Positions 1-9,080 of a DNA stretch of 64,000 bases are shown piece after piece. The translations under genes were made by a program, and so were the position numbers. The notes under the pieces were generated by a model, which was not told the origin of the DNA, searched no databases, and saw only the letters and a list, made by a program, of their open reading frames with translations. This DNA comes from Actinacidiphila bryophytorum. Lineage in GTDB: Bacteria > Actinomycetota > Actinomycetes > Streptomycetales > Streptomycetaceae. The stretch covers positions 124,001-188,000 of the forward strand of contig NZ_JAFFIX010000009.1 of NCBI RefSeq assembly GCF_016916835.1, read 5' to 3'. Each line of letters opens with the position of its first letter. The first letter of the stretch is position 1.

Positions 1-2285
1 GGCGCGGGACCGGTGCTCCCGTTGCCCAGGGTGAAGTACTCGACCGCGTCGTTGAACACGGTCGTCCCGGCTTTGCTGGTGGACAGGACGAGGTAGACCC
101 GTGAGCCGCTGGAGGGCGCGGTGAACGACACGTTCTGCGTCGTCTTGGAGCCGAGCGGGATGGTGAGGGTCTTGCTGCCGGAGGCGATCACCGGGCCACT
201 GGCGCTGTCGAGGTGGGCGCTCCAGGCGAAGTCCACGGCGGTGTTGGCGAAGTCGTCGTTGAAGACGGTGATGGTGCGGTTCACAGTGCTGTTGGCGGCG
301 TAGCCGGGGACCGCCTGCGTGAGCGGGAAGGTGCCGTTGGAGTCGGACACACCGGAGGCCGACCAGTAGGGCAGGTCGATCGCGGCGACCGGGTTGAACG
401 CGGCCTGGACGCGCTGGAACTGCGGGTTGCTCCACGGGTCGGAGAGGTTGTCGGCGCCGTAGACGGGGTGGCCGCCCTCTTCGGGGGTGAAGTCGGTGGT
501 GCGCACGCCCGGTATGACGCTCGCCCAGGCGGACAGCAGGGTGTAGGGGCGCAGGTCGCTGGCGTCCTTGGCGCGCTTGGCCACCATCGTGGTGGCGAAC
601 CACTCGAAGCCCTGTTTGGTGTTGCACTTGGGCCAGATGTACTCGCCCTCGCCGTCGGGCCGGCCGGCAACCGACACGACCTTCTCGCCGTATTGGCCGA
701 ATCCGTCCAAGTAGTGCGCGAAGACGTCGAAGTTGGCGTACGTCATGGTGGGGTAGGGGTTGGCCGGGGCGCCGACCCACGCGTCGACGCTGACCGGCCG
801 GGTGCCGTCGTTGCCGTTCATCGCTGCGTACAGGTCCTTCTCGAACTGCTCCGAGTCCATACCGCTGCTGCCGGGCTCGTTGCTCTGGCTCCAGCGGATC
901 ACGGCCGGGTGGTTGCGGTCGCGCAGGGTCAGCGCGCGGGCGTGGTTGACCATGTTGTCGTGCCCGGCGATGAAGTCCTGGAGGCTGTTGGAGCCGCGGA
1001 TGCCGGTCTCGTCGATGATCATCAGGCCCATCTCGTCGGCCACGTCGAGCATGTAGGGGCTGGCCGGCTCCTGATGAATGCGGACCACGTTGTAGTTCAG
1101 CCGCTGGTAGTTGTCGACCGCCTGCGGCCAGCCGCCGTTGCCCTGCGACGGCGGCAGGAACCCGGGCAGGGTGTCGTAGGCGTCACTCTTCCCGCCGTAG
1201 TTGACCCGGTCGTAGTCGGCGCCCTGGAGGTTGTCGCCGCGGAAGTTCACCCGCACGCCGTTGAGGTAGTAGTACTCGCCGTTCTGGCTGCTCTCCCGGA
1301 ATCCGAAGCGGTAGGTCGCGTCGCTGGTGTGTCCGTCGTCGGTCGCCGCGTGGACGGTCAGGCGGTGCAGTTGGGCGCGATACCCCTGCTTGTAGGGGAC
1401 GTTGGGCCACCAGTACGAGGAGGAGCCCAGGTTCCACGCCACCGGCCCGACTGTCACCTTGACGGTCGAGTGGGCGGCCACGGTCACCGTGCTGCTCGGC
1501 AGCGCCGGGTAGGTGAACGACGTGCCGTTGTCCGAGGCGAGCGAGCCGGTCAGGGTCACCGACCGGGCGCTGGCGGAGGTGTTGGTCACCGACGCGTCAT
1601 AGGTGAGGGTCTGATTGGCCACGGACGTGCGGACGAACGTGTCGCTGACGTACACCGCCGGATACACGCGCAGGAACGCCGAACGGAAGATCCCCTGCGG
1701 TACGGCCTCGGCCCAGTCGGCCGCGTCGGGCACCAGATACCTGCCGTTCGCGGGGTTCTTCAGGGCGCCCCTGCCCTTCACGTCGACCGTGACGGTGTGC
1801 GTGCTACCCGGTGCCGCGTACGCGCTGATGTCGAAGTTCGACGGCGTGAAGGCGGTGGTCTGCGTGGCGACCACGTGCCCGTCCACCGACAGCGTCGCCT
1901 GGTGGTTCACCGCCCCGAACTCGATCCACGTCGACTGCGGCTGCCCGGAGTCCGGCACGGTGATCGTGCGGGAGTACACCGCCTCGTTCACATCGGTGAA
2001 GCCCTGCTTGTACCAGCCGCCGCCCGGCACCGTGATCGATGTCGCCGACCGGCCCACCGGGGTGAACCCCCACGTGCCGGCCAGGTCGACCGAGGCGATC
2101 GCGGCGTTGCCCGCGGTGACGCCATCGGGGGCGGAGGCCGGCGCGGTGGCAGCGGCCGGCGTGGCCCGAGGGGCGGTCGCCGTGGCCGGCTGTGTCCCCA
2201 CAGCCCCGGTCAGCAGCGCCACGACGGCCACGGTCCAAAGGGTCAGGCGTCGACGGCGCGGCGGCTGTACGTGTTGTCGCTTCAC
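1..2285 (-). CDS. Secreted glycoside hydrolase family 2 protein (5' part; 3' end beyond window)
   Basis: The frame is open from a GTG at 2285 to the left window edge, so the C-terminus is missing. An AGGAGG ribosome binding site lies 5 bases before the GTG. The N-terminus is a basic stretch followed by a hydrophobic segment and an Ala-rich cleavage region, so it is probably exported. The order fits GH2 enzymes (beta-galactosidase, beta-glucuronidase or beta-mannosidase type): N-terminal beta-sandwich, Ig-like domain, then a TIM barrel. The barrel contains NVVRIHQEP, then WSQSNEPGS with the acid/base Glu near residue 470, and GEGEYIWP carrying the probable nucleophile (Glu 546 or 548). The spacing matches the family. 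The substrate cannot be told. LacI-type operators upstream suggest sugar induction. Confidence 0.9.
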   Translation of the reverse strand, partial: MKRQHVQPPRRRRLTLWTVAVVALLTGAVGTQPATATAPRATPAAATAPASAPDGVTAGNAAIASVDLAGTWGFTPVGRSATSITVPGGGWYKQGFTDVNEAVYSRTITVPDSGQPQSTWIEFGAVNHQATLSVDGHVVATQTTAFTPSNFDISAYAAPGSTHTVTVDVKGRGALKNPANGRYLVPDAADWAEAVPQGIFRSAFLRVYPAVYVSDTFVRTSVANQTLTYDASVTNTSASARSVTLTGSLASDNGTSFTYPALPSSTVTVAAHSTVKVTVGPVAWNLGSSSYWWPNVPYKQGYRAQLHRLTVHAATDDGHTSDATYRFGFRESSQNGEYYYLNGVRVNFRGDNLQGADYDRVNYGGKSDAYDTLPGFLPPSQGNGGWPQAVDNYQRLNYNVVRIHQEPASPYMLDVADEMGLMIIDETGIRGSNSLQDFIAGHDNMVNHARALTLRDRNHPAVIRWSQSNEPGSSGMDSEQFEKDLYAAMNGNDGTRPVSVDAWVGAPANPYPTMTYANFDVFAHYLDGFGQYGEKVVSVAGRPDGEGEYIWPKCNTKQGFEWFATTMVAKRAKDASDLRPYTLLSAWASVIPGVRTTDFTPEEGGHPVYGADNLSDPWSNPQFQRVQAAFNPVAAIDLPYWSASGVSDSNGTFPLTQAVPGYAANSTVNRTITVFNDDFANTAVDFAWSAHLDSASGPVIASGSKTLTIPLGSKTTQNVSFTAPSSGSRVYLVLSTSKAGTTVFNDAVEYFTLGNGSTGPA

Positions 2286-2468
2286 ACGATCCTCCTTGTA
2301 AACGGACCAGCCACGGGCTGGTGGTGAACCGGTCGGGGTGGCGCTGAAGCCGTACAGCGGTGAGCGACCCGCCGGGTTGGCCTTGTCCCACCACAACTCG
2401 CCGACAACCAGTGGGAAGGGGGCCGCCCGGACCGCCCGACCCCTCGGCGTGCCTGACAGACACCCACC

Positions 2469-2484
2469 ATGTTAGCGCTCACAT
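2469..2484. promoter_or_regulatory. LacI/GalR-type operator upstream of the GH2 gene
   Basis: ATGTTAGCGCTCACAT is an almost perfect palindrome around AGCGCT, the core of many actinobacterial LacI-family operators. It lies about 190 bases upstream of the GH2 start and overlaps a TATATG sequence read toward that gene, which could be its -10. The cognate regulator is not in the window. Confidence 0.55.
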
Positions 2485-2833
2485 ATACGGATCGGTCGGA
2501 GATATGGCGTCACTGGAGGGACAGATGTTTCGGATACAAGAACGTGCACCTGCGCCCCTCACGGTGTCAAGCCTCACGACACGAACCGATTCACCCGGTC
2601 ATCGGTGAGACCTCCCGTCCCACCCCTTGCCCTGGGCACCCCTGTGCTCGCATCGGCACCAGAAGCCGAGGTCCCCGCGTGGACGGCTGGCGCGCGGGGC
2701 CGGCGCCGGAACAGGCTCGTGCCGCACACCCCTTGAGGTGGCAGCGAAGGATGTGTCAGTCTCATTTCGAGCCTCCTACCGGGGCGGTGCCCCCACTGGC
2801 CGACTGCGCACACCTGGACCTTTCCCACTGAAT

Positions 2834-2845
2834 GTGAGCGCTCAC
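2834..2845. promoter_or_regulatory. Second LacI-type palindrome (GTGAGCGCTCAC)
   Basis: This is a perfect 12-base palindrome with the same GAGCGCTC core as the site at 2469, placed 360 bases further from the GH2 gene in a stretch with no gene. It may be an auxiliary operator or may belong to a lost gene. The rest of 2286-3248 (about 960 bases) holds no coding frame I can support; the open frames there have no ribosome binding sites or recognisable protein features. Confidence 0.45.
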
Positions 2846-3248
2846 CCATCCTGGGCGACGCGCGCTCTGGAGTTGCAGCGCCACACGCCGCTCGGCACCT
2901 TGTGCGCTTGTCTTTCCAGGAGCCGGCTGTAACCCGCGCCGCTATCTGCTGGTGAGGACGCGAAACCTGCTCGGTGCGTGTGCTGAACGTCACCGGTCTC
3001 GGCCTGGACTTCCCGCATGTCACGTCGGACCACCAATCCCACGGTTTCGAGGCGGCCCCACTGGCCACCGAATCGCTGTGGTCCTGCCCCGGCCACGCAC
3101 TCAGACGACGGCCCGGGCGATCCCGTGGACGAAGAGGGGAATCACTCGATCAAGAGGCATGATTCTCACCTCCATGTCCTATTGGACATGCGGTGGACAT
3201 CGCCGATGAGAAAAGGACACGGAATCTGAGAACCTACACCGCCCGAGG

Positions 3249-4709
3249 TCAGGTCTGGGCCATGTCCACGAAGCGGGAGTAGTGGCCCTGGAAGGCCACG
3301 GTGATCGTGGCCGTCGGGCCGTTGCGGTGCTTGGCGACGATCAGGTCGGCCTCGCCCGCGCGGGGGGACTCCTTCTCGTAGGCGTCCTCGCGGTGCAGCA
3401 GGATCACCATGTCGGCGTCCTGCTCGATCGAGCCGGACTCGCGCAGGTCGGAGACCATCGGCTTCTTGTCGGTGCGCTGCTCCGGGCCTCGGTTGAGCTG
3501 GGAGAGGGCGATGACCGGGACCTCCAGCTCCTTGGCCAGGAGCTTGAGGTTGCGGGACATGTCCGAGACCTCCTGCTGGCGGCTCTCGGGGCGGCGCGAG
3601 CCGCCGGACTGCATCAGCTGGAGGTAGTCGATGACGACCAGGCGCAGGTCGTTGCGCTGCTTGAGACGGCGGCACTTGGCGCGGATCTCCATCATCGACA
3701 GGTTGGGCGAGTCGTCGATGTACAGCGGCGCCTCGGTGACGTCGGACATCCGCCGCGCCACCTTGGTCCAGTCGTCGTCGGTCATGGTGCCTGACCGCAT
3801 GTGGTGCAGCGCGACCCGGGCCTCGGCGGACAGCAGCCGCATGGCGATCTCGTTGCGGCCCATCTCCAGCGAGAAGATCACGCTGGGCATCTTGTTGGCG
3901 ATGGAGCAGGTCCGGGCGAAGTCCAGTGCGAGCGTCGACTTGCCCATCGCCGGGCGGGCGGCGATGACGATCATCTGGCCGGGGTGCAGCCCGTTGGTGA
4001 GCGAGTCCAGGTCGGTGAAGCCGGTGGGGACGCCGGACATCTGGCCGCTGCGGGAGCCGATCGCCTCGATCTCGTCGAGGGCGCCCTCCATGATGTCGCC
4101 GAGCGGCAGGTAGTCCTCGGAGGTGCGCTGCTCGGTGACGGCGTAGATCTCGGCCTGGGCGTTGTTGACGATCTCGTCGACGTCGCCGTCGGCGGCGTAT
4201 CCCATCTGGGTGATCCGGGTGCCGGCCTCGACCAGCCGGCGCAGCACTGCCCGTTCGTGGACGATCTCGGCGTAGTACTCGGCGTTGGCCGCGGTGGGTA
4301 CGGCGTTGACCAGGGTGTGGAGGTAGGGGGCACCGCCGACCCGGGCGATCTCGCCGCGCTTGGTCAGCTCGGCGGCGGTGGTGATGGGGTCGGCGGGCTC
4401 ACCGCGGGCGTAGAGGTCGAGGATCGCGGTGTAGATGGTCTCGTGGGCGGGCCGGTAGAAGTCGGCGCCCTTGAGGACCTCCACGACGTCGGCGATGGCG
4501 TCCTTGGACAGCAGCATGCCGCCCAGCACGGACTGCTCGGCGTCCAGGTCCTGCGGGGGTACGCGCTCGAAGCCGCCGCCGCCCTCGGAGTAGCGGTTGT
4601 CGTCCTGGGCGGACTTCTTGCGGAAGGGGCTGACGCCCTGCGGGGGGCCCGGGCGGTCGTCCGGCGGGAGGTCGGGCCAGTGGTCGTCGGCGGGTTCGGG
4701 CTGGGTCAC
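3249..4709 (-). CDS. dnaB: Replicative DNA helicase DnaB
   Basis: The product is 486 residues, normal for the family, so there is no intein. The GTG at 4709 is chosen because AGGAGGTGG sits 7 bases before it and the protein then begins MTQPEPADD, followed by the conserved PPQDLDAEQSVLGGML that opens the DnaB N-terminal domain. The frame continues upstream to 5033 but without family features. The RecA-like domain has a Walker A ARPAMGKS around residues 250-258 and a Walker B region VVIDYLQLM. DnaB is the hexameric 5'-3' helicase at the fork. In bacteria without DnaC or DnaI it is thought to be loaded with DciA, and a dciA candidate lies at 43825. A DnaA-box cluster lies upstream. Confidence 0.98.
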   Translation of the reverse strand: MTQPEPADDHWPDLPPDDRPGPPQGVSPFRKKSAQDDNRYSEGGGGFERVPPQDLDAEQSVLGGMLLSKDAIADVVEVLKGADFYRPAHETIYTAILDLYARGEPADPITTAAELTKRGEIARVGGAPYLHTLVNAVPTAANAEYYAEIVHERAVLRRLVEAGTRITQMGYAADGDVDEIVNNAQAEIYAVTEQRTSEDYLPLGDIMEGALDEIEAIGSRSGQMSGVPTGFTDLDSLTNGLHPGQMIVIAARPAMGKSTLALDFARTCSIANKMPSVIFSLEMGRNEIAMRLLSAEARVALHHMRSGTMTDDDWTKVARRMSDVTEAPLYIDDSPNLSMMEIRAKCRRLKQRNDLRLVVIDYLQLMQSGGSRRPESRQQEVSDMSRNLKLLAKELEVPVIALSQLNRGPEQRTDKKPMVSDLRESGSIEQDADMVILLHREDAYEKESPRAGEADLIVAKHRNGPTATITVAFQGHYSRFVDMAQT

Positions 4710-4864
4710 CCCCGCCACCTCCTCCCGTCCGACCGGTCCGGCCGGACCCCGCGTGCGTGCCACTCTTTCACGGCACCGCTCCGATCCTCGACCCACCCGG
4801 CTGCGCCTCAGCACGACGGACGGAGGGTCCACGGTAGGGCCAGCGGCGGCCTGGACCAAGACGG

Positions 4865-4953
4865 TTATCCACAGGGGGTGTGGACGACGGCGGCATACCT
4901 GTGGAGAACTGCCCCCAACCTGTGTACAGCCCTTGGGACAGTGCTGTGGACAA
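4865..4953. promoter_or_regulatory. DnaA-box cluster upstream of dnaB
   Basis: There are four DnaA-box-like 9-mers within 89 bases: TTATCCACA (4865-4873), then on the reverse strand TGTGGACGA (4879-4887), TGTGGAGAA (4900-4908) and TGTGGACAA (4945-4953, the exact reverse of the Streptomyces consensus TTGTCCACA). They are 156-245 bases upstream of the dnaB start, between dnaB and the MATE gene. No gene is visible in 4710-5134. Confidence 0.6.
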
Positions 4954-5134
4954 CCTCGAAGGTCATCCGAAACACCCCATCTGACCTGCGATTTCTTCAT
5001 CCATAGCCTGTGCAGGAGAAAAACTTCTGCCACCGGACCAAGATCGCCACAAACGACGCGGAGGAGATCACTCTACGCAGTCAGCGGTAAGACCCCACTG
5101 AGCACTTCACCTCTTACTTGTGGACGATTAAGCT

Positions 5135-6544
5135 GTGCTTGTGAATCACGTGGCCGAGCCGCCGGAAATGCAGGAGCCCCAAGCCCACGGCACACGGCCC
5201 GGCCGTGACCGCCGCCCGGCCGGGCGGCGGCGCCACGACCGCGAGATCGTCGCCCTCGCCCTCCCCGCATTCGGCGCGCTCGTCGCCGAACCGCTCTTCG
5301 TGATGGTGGACAGCGCCATCGTCGGCCACCTCGGCACCGCGCAGCTCGCCGGGCTCGGCGTGGCCGCCGCACTGCTGACCACCGCCGTCAACATCTTCGT
5401 CTTCCTCGCCTACGCCACCACCGCCGCGGTCGCCCGCAGGGTCGGCGCGGGCGACCTTCCCGCCGCGCTGCGGCAGGGCGTGGACGGGATCTGGCTGGCC
5501 CTGCTGCTCGGCGGCCTGGTGATCGCGGCGGTGCTGCCCGCTGCGCCCGCGCTCGTGGACCTCTTCGGCGCCTCGCCCACCGCGGCCCCTTACGCCACCA
5601 GCTATCTGCGGATCAGCTCGCTGGGCATCCCGGCCATGCTGGTGGTGCTGGCCGCCACCGGTGTGCTGCGCGGCCTGCAGGACACCCGCACCCCGCTGGC
5701 CGTCGCGGTCGGCGGCTTCACCGCCAACGCGGGGCTGAACGCCGCCCTCGTCTACGGCGCCGGGCTCGGCATCGCCGGCTCCGCATGGGGCACCGCCATC
5801 GCGCAGAACGGCATGGCCGCGGTCTACCTGTGGGTCGTGGTCCGCGGCATCCGCCGGCAGACCGGCGGCGTCTGGCGGACGGCGCTGCGCCCCGAGGCCG
5901 CCGGGATACGCGCCTGCGCCCGCGCCGGGCTGCCGCTGCTGGTCCGTACGCTCAGCCTGCGGGCCGTCCTGCTGATCGCCACCGCGGTGGCCGCCAGGCT
6001 CGGCGACACCGACATCGCGGCGCACCAGATCACCCTCACCGTCTGGTCGCTGCTGGCCTTCGCGCTGGACGCCATCGCGATCGCCGGCCAGGCGATCATC
6101 GGCCGCTACCTGGGCGCCGACGACCCCGAGGCGGCCAGGGCCGCCTGCCGGCGGATGATCGAGTGGGGCGTGGCCTGCGGGGTCGTCCTGGGGCTGCTGG
6201 TGGCGCTGGCCCGGCCGCTGGTCGGCCCGATGTTCAGTTCCGACCCGGCCGTCCAGGACGCGCTGGCCTCCGCGCTGCTGGTGGTCGCGGTCTCGCAGCC
6301 GGTCTCCGGGGTGGTCTTCGTACTCGACGGGGTGCTGATGGGCGCCGGGGACGGACCGTATCTGGCCTGGTCGATGCTGGTGACGCTGGTGGTCTTCGCC
6401 CCGGCCGCCTTCGCGGTGCCGGCGGTGGGGGCGGGCCTGACGGCCCTGTGGTGGGCGATGACGCTGATGATGCTCACCCGGCTCGCCGCCCTGTGGCTGC
6501 GCGCCCGCTCCGGCCGCTGGATCGTCACCGGCGCCGCCCGCTGA
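5135..6544 (+). CDS. MATE family (DinF-type) efflux transporter
   Basis: A polytopic membrane protein of about 460 residues with some twelve hydrophobic segments. It begins after a short basic N-terminus with the MATE/DinF signature PAFGALVAEPLFVMVDSAIVGHLGTAQLAGLG, and has a second such half after residue 240 (LPLLVRTLSLRA..., AAHQITLTVWSLLAF). Such proteins export cationic drugs or metabolites using Na+ or H+. The start is uncertain: GTG codons at 5135, 5141 and 5150 and an ATG at 5168 are in frame and none has a good ribosome binding site. It is transcribed opposite to dnaB and converges on rplI, with a terminator between. The substrate is unknown. Confidence 0.9.
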   Translation: MLVNHVAEPPEMQEPQAHGTRPGRDRRPAGRRRHDREIVALALPAFGALVAEPLFVMVDSAIVGHLGTAQLAGLGVAAALLTTAVNIFVFLAYATTAAVARRVGAGDLPAALRQGVDGIWLALLLGGLVIAAVLPAAPALVDLFGASPTAAPYATSYLRISSLGIPAMLVVLAATGVLRGLQDTRTPLAVAVGGFTANAGLNAALVYGAGLGIAGSAWGTAIAQNGMAAVYLWVVVRGIRRQTGGVWRTALRPEAAGIRACARAGLPLLVRTLSLRAVLLIATAVAARLGDTDIAAHQITLTVWSLLAFALDAIAIAGQAIIGRYLGADDPEAARAACRRMIEWGVACGVVLGLLVALARPLVGPMFSSDPAVQDALASALLVVAVSQPVSGVVFVLDGVLMGAGDGPYLAWSMLVTLVVFAPAAFAVPAVGAGLTALWWAMTLMMLTRLAALWLRARSGRWIVTGAAR

Positions 6545-6589
6545 GCCCGCCCGCCGAGCCGGGTCCGTACGCAACCCGGCCGACGGCAA

Positions 6590-6623
6590 GGGCCGGGCAC
6601 CCCCGCGAGGGGGCACCCGGCCC
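6590..6623. terminator. Bidirectional intrinsic-type terminator between MATE gene and rplI
   Basis: GGGCCGGG and CCCGGCCC arms pair, with an inner CCCCC/GGGGG stem and a GCGA loop. It sits between two convergent genes. There is no clear T tract, as is common in streptomycetes. Confidence 0.75.
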
Positions 6624-6625
6624 TG

Positions 6626-6641
6626 TGTTCCACGTGGAACA
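6626..6641. other. parS site 1
   Basis: TGTTCCACGTGGAACA is a perfect palindrome and a known Streptomyces parS variant of TGTTTCACGTGAAACA, bound by ParB. It is intergenic, 3 bases after the terminator hairpin and before the rplI stop. Confidence 0.9.
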
Positions 6642-6659
6642 TGCCGAGCAAAAGGGGCC

Positions 6660-7109
6660 TTACGCCGCCACGACCTCCAGGTCGAGGACGGCCTCGACCT
6701 CGGCGTGCAGGCGCACGGACACCTTGTGCGCACCGAGCGTCTTGATCGGCGCACCGACCTCGACCCGGCGCTTGTCGACGACCGGACCACCGGCGGCCTT
6801 GATCGCCGCGGCGATGTCGGCCGGGGTGATGGAGCCGAAGAGGCGGCCGGTGTCACCGGCGCGGGTGCTCAGCTTGACCTTGACGGCCTGCAGCTGGGCC
6901 TTGACCACGTTCGCGTCCTCCAGCGAGTGGATCTCGCGGATGCGACGGGCGCGGCGGATCTGCTCGACGTCCTTCTCGCCACCCTTGGTCCACGCGATGG
7001 CGAAGCCCCGCGGGATCAGGTAGTTGCGGGCGTAGCCCGGCTTGACGTCGACGATGTCGCCGGCGGCACCCAGGCCGCTGACCTCGTTGGTAAGGATGAT
7101 CTTGGACAT
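6660..7109 (-). CDS. rplI: 50S ribosomal protein L9
   Basis: 149 residues, the family length. The N-terminus [35 protein letters not shown] carries the L9 signature (G-x-x-G-x-x-V-x-V-K-x-G-Y-A-R-N-x-L-x-P). The C-terminal domain ends [13 protein letters not shown]9 binds 23S rRNA domain V near the L1 stalk. It is the last gene of the rpsF-ssb-rpsR-rplI operon, 18 bases after rpsR. Confidence 0.98.
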   Translation of the reverse strand: MSKIILTNEVSGLGAAGDIVDVKPGYARNYLIPRGFAIAWTKGGEKDVEQIRRARRIREIHSLEDANVVKAQLQAVKVKLSTRAGDTGRLFGSITPADIAAAIKAAGGPVVDKRRVEVGAPIKTLGAHKVSVRLHAEVEAVLDLEVVAA

Positions 7110-7127
7110 TATCTGGTCACCCTTTCC

Positions 7128-7364
7128 TTATCGAGCGGTCGACGTGTACGGCAGCAGCGCCATCTCACGGCTGTTCTTGACGGCCGTGGCGACGTCACGC
7201 TGGTGCTGCGTGCAGTTGCCGGTGACGCGGCGGGCACGGATCTTGCCGCGGTCGGAAATGAACTTCCGCAGCATGTTCGTGTCCTTGTAGTCCACGTACA
7301 CGGTCTTGTCCTTGCAGAACGCGCAGACCTTCTTCTTCGGCTTGCGCGGGGGCGGCTTCGCCAT
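7128..7364 (-). CDS. rpsR: 30S ribosomal protein S18
   Basis: 78 residues, matching S18: a basic start [12 protein letters not shown], a conserved centre [18 protein letters not shown], and [25 protein letters not shown]. It contains CAFC plus a later Cys-x-x-His, so it is the zinc-ribbon (C+) form. Many actinobacteria also carry a zinc-free paralogue used under zinc shortage; none is seen here. It lies 41 bases after ssb in the same operon. Confidence 0.97.
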   Translation of the reverse strand: MAKPPPRKPKKKVCAFCKDKTVYVDYKDTNMLRKFISDRGKIRARRVTGNCTQHQRDVATAVKNSREMALLPYTSTAR

Positions 7365-7405
7365 GGTGATTCTCCTATGCGATCAAGAAGTGAGTGAGGT
7401 CCGCC

Positions 7406-8011
7406 CTAGAAGGGCGGCTCGTCCGAGTAGCCGCCGCCGGACGAGCCGGAGCTTCCGCCCCAGCCGCCACCCTGCCCGCCGCCTGCGCCCGACTGGCCGC
7501 CGCCGGCCGGTGCGCTGGTCGCCCAGGGGTCGTCGGCGGGAGCACCGCCGCCGCCCTGCTGGCCGCCGGGACCGCCGCCCCAGCCGCCGCCACCCTGGCC
7601 GCCGCCCGAGCCGTAGCCGCCTTGCTGGCCGCCACGACCGCCACCGCCGCTGGTCTTGGTGACCTTGGCCGTGGCGCTGCGGAGGCTGGCGCCGACTTCC
7701 TCGACGTCCAGCTCGTAGACCGTGCGCTTGACGCCCTCGCGGTCTTCGTAGGACCGCTGCTTGAGCCGGCCCTGCACGATGACGCGCATGCCGCGCTGAA
7801 GCGACTCGGCGACGTTCTCCGCCGCCTGCCGCCAGACCGAGCAGGTCAGGAACAGGCTCTCGCCGTCCTTCCACTCGTTGGTCTGCCGGTCGAAGGTGCG
7901 GGGAGTGGACGCGACGCGGAACTTCGCGACCGCCGCACCGGACGGGGTGAAGCGCAGCTCGGGGTCGTCGACAAGATTGCCGACGACCGTGATGACGGTC
8001 TCGCCTGCCAT
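7406..8011 (-). CDS. ssb: Single-stranded DNA-binding protein
   Basis: 201 residues. The N-terminal OB fold (about 1-110: [23 protein letters not shown]..., [21 protein letters not shown]) is followed by a Gly/Gln-rich flexible linker and the acidic tip SDEPPF that recruits replication and repair partners. It coats single strands at the fork. The place between rpsF and rpsR is the conserved one for ssb in many bacteria and makes it the housekeeping copy. It begins 59 bases after the rpsF stop. Confidence 0.98.
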   Translation of the reverse strand: MAGETVITVVGNLVDDPELRFTPSGAAVAKFRVASTPRTFDRQTNEWKDGESLFLTCSVWRQAAENVAESLQRGMRVIVQGRLKQRSYEDREGVKRTVYELDVEEVGASLRSATAKVTKTSGGGGRGGQQGGYGSGGGQGGGGWGGGPGGQQGGGGAPADDPWATSAPAGGGQSGAGGGQGGGWGGSSGSSGGGYSDEPPF

Positions 8012-8070
8012 GGGGTGACCTCTCGACTGACTTTGGGCAGTGCTGGCTGACTGCTACTCGAAGTCCGGAA

Positions 8071-8361
8071 CTAGTGGAGTTCCGGACGGAGGACCTTGGT
8101 CCGCAGCACCGACTCGTTCAGGTTGAGCTGACGGTCCAGCTCCTTGACGACCTCAGGCGTGGCCTTGAGGTCGACGACCGAGTAGATGCCCTCGGGCTTC
8201 TTGTTGATCTCGTAGGCGAGACGACGGCGGCCCCAGGTGTCGACCTTCTCCACGCTGCCGCCGCCGTTGCGGACGACGGACAGGAAGGACTCGATCAGCG
8301 GGGAGACAGCGCGCTCCTCAAGATCGGGGTCGAGAATGAGCATGAGCTCGTAGTGACGCAT
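8071..8361 (-). CDS. rpsF: 30S ribosomal protein S6
   Basis: 96 residues starting at the ATG at 8361, which has an excellent AAAGGAGGTGGG site in front. An upstream in-frame ATG at 8502 would add 47 residues foreign to the family. The sequence [19 protein letters not shown] and [23 protein letters not shown] is typical S6, which binds 16S rRNA as a heterodimer with S18. First gene of the rpsF-ssb-rpsR-rplI operon. The 269 bases up to 8630 hold no gene and probably contain its promoter. Confidence 0.97.
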   Translation of the reverse strand: MRHYELMLILDPDLEERAVSPLIESFLSVVRNGGGSVEKVDTWGRRRLAYEINKKPEGIYSVVDLKATPEVVKELDRQLNLNESVLRTKVLRPELH

Positions 8362-8630
8362 AGTGGAACCCACCTCCTTTGGACTCAGCGGCCACGGCAT
8401 TTCCGTGGCAGGAGGGTTTGTATCTGCGTCGCAACGGTAACGCGGGCCACTGACAGTCGAGGGAGATCCCGTGGACTGCCCGGTTGGGCCCAGCGCAGAC
8501 ACCGGTGCAGACCGTACAGACTACCCGGCTCGGTCCCCCGGGTTGAAATCCGCCCCCTTATGCCCGCAATCTGTACACATCGGGTGTGCGGGCGCTACAG
8601 CCCGCCACTTCTCCGTCACGGAGGTGCCCC

Positions 8631-8939
8631 ATGGCACAGCACGCGGAACGCACCCACCACCTCACATTCAACACCGACGGCCGGCCGCATCCCCTCGTCA
8701 ACAGCCTCGCGGTCATCACCTTCGTCCTCGGCGCGATCGCGATCATCTCGTCGGCCTTCAACAGCCTGCACCTGCTCAGCTCCTGGACGGGCCTGGTGGG
8801 CATCTTCACCGGCGGCTACGGCCAGTTCATCTCGGCCACCACCGCCGAGCGCTTCGTCCTGATCATCGGCCTCGGCATGTCCGCGGTCGGCTTCTACATC
8901 GGGGTGGCCCACGGCGGCCTGACCGGCGGGCTCTGGTAG
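8631..8939 (+). CDS. Small membrane protein of unknown function
   Basis: 102 residues from the ATG at 8631, preceded by GGAGGTG at a good distance. The polar start MAQHAERTHHLTFNTDGRPHP is followed by two or three hydrophobic segments (LAVITFVLGAIAIISSAF, FVLIIGLGMSAVGFYIGVAHGG). I know no function for it. It is divergent from rpsF and upstream of femX. Confidence 0.75.
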   Translation: MAQHAERTHHLTFNTDGRPHPLVNSLAVITFVLGAIAIISSAFNSLHLLSSWTGLVGIFTGGYGQFISATTAERFVLIIGLGMSAVGFYIGVAHGGLTGGLW

Positions 8940-8974
8940 CGGAGCAGCGCCTTCACCCCGTTTCCCCGCCGCCC

Positions 8975-9000
8975 TGTGGAAAGCCGCGCCGTTGTCCACA
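8975..9000. promoter_or_regulatory. Two DnaA-box-like 9-mers upstream of femX
   Basis: TGTGGAAAG (8975-8983, reverse) and TTGTCCACA (8992-9000, exact consensus, forward) lie 80-105 bases before the femX start. They could bind DnaA; a single pair outside oriC may have little effect. Confidence 0.4.
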
Positions 9001-9080
9001 GGGCTGGTGGGACGGCTCGCCCTGCACAGTAGGCTTCGGGCCAGATAAGCCCGCAGTCGTGAGCATGGGGAGCGCCCCGC

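Noticed and set aside
213..2327. Open frame of 704 codons on the plus strand
   Set aside because: It is the antisense shadow of the GH2 gene: low-complexity Val/Gly/Arg composition, no domain, and no ribosome binding site.
2574..3068. Minus-strand frame of 164 codons in the GH2-dnaB gap
   Set aside because: No ribosome binding site, odd Cys/Trp/Arg-rich composition, and overlap with other equal frames.
5114..6856. Open frame of 580 codons on the minus strand
   Set aside because: Antisense to the MATE transporter and crosses the terminator and parS; no protein features.
8362..8502. 47-residue extension of rpsF
   Set aside because: The internal ATG at 8361 has a perfect ribosome binding site and gives the exact S6 family start.
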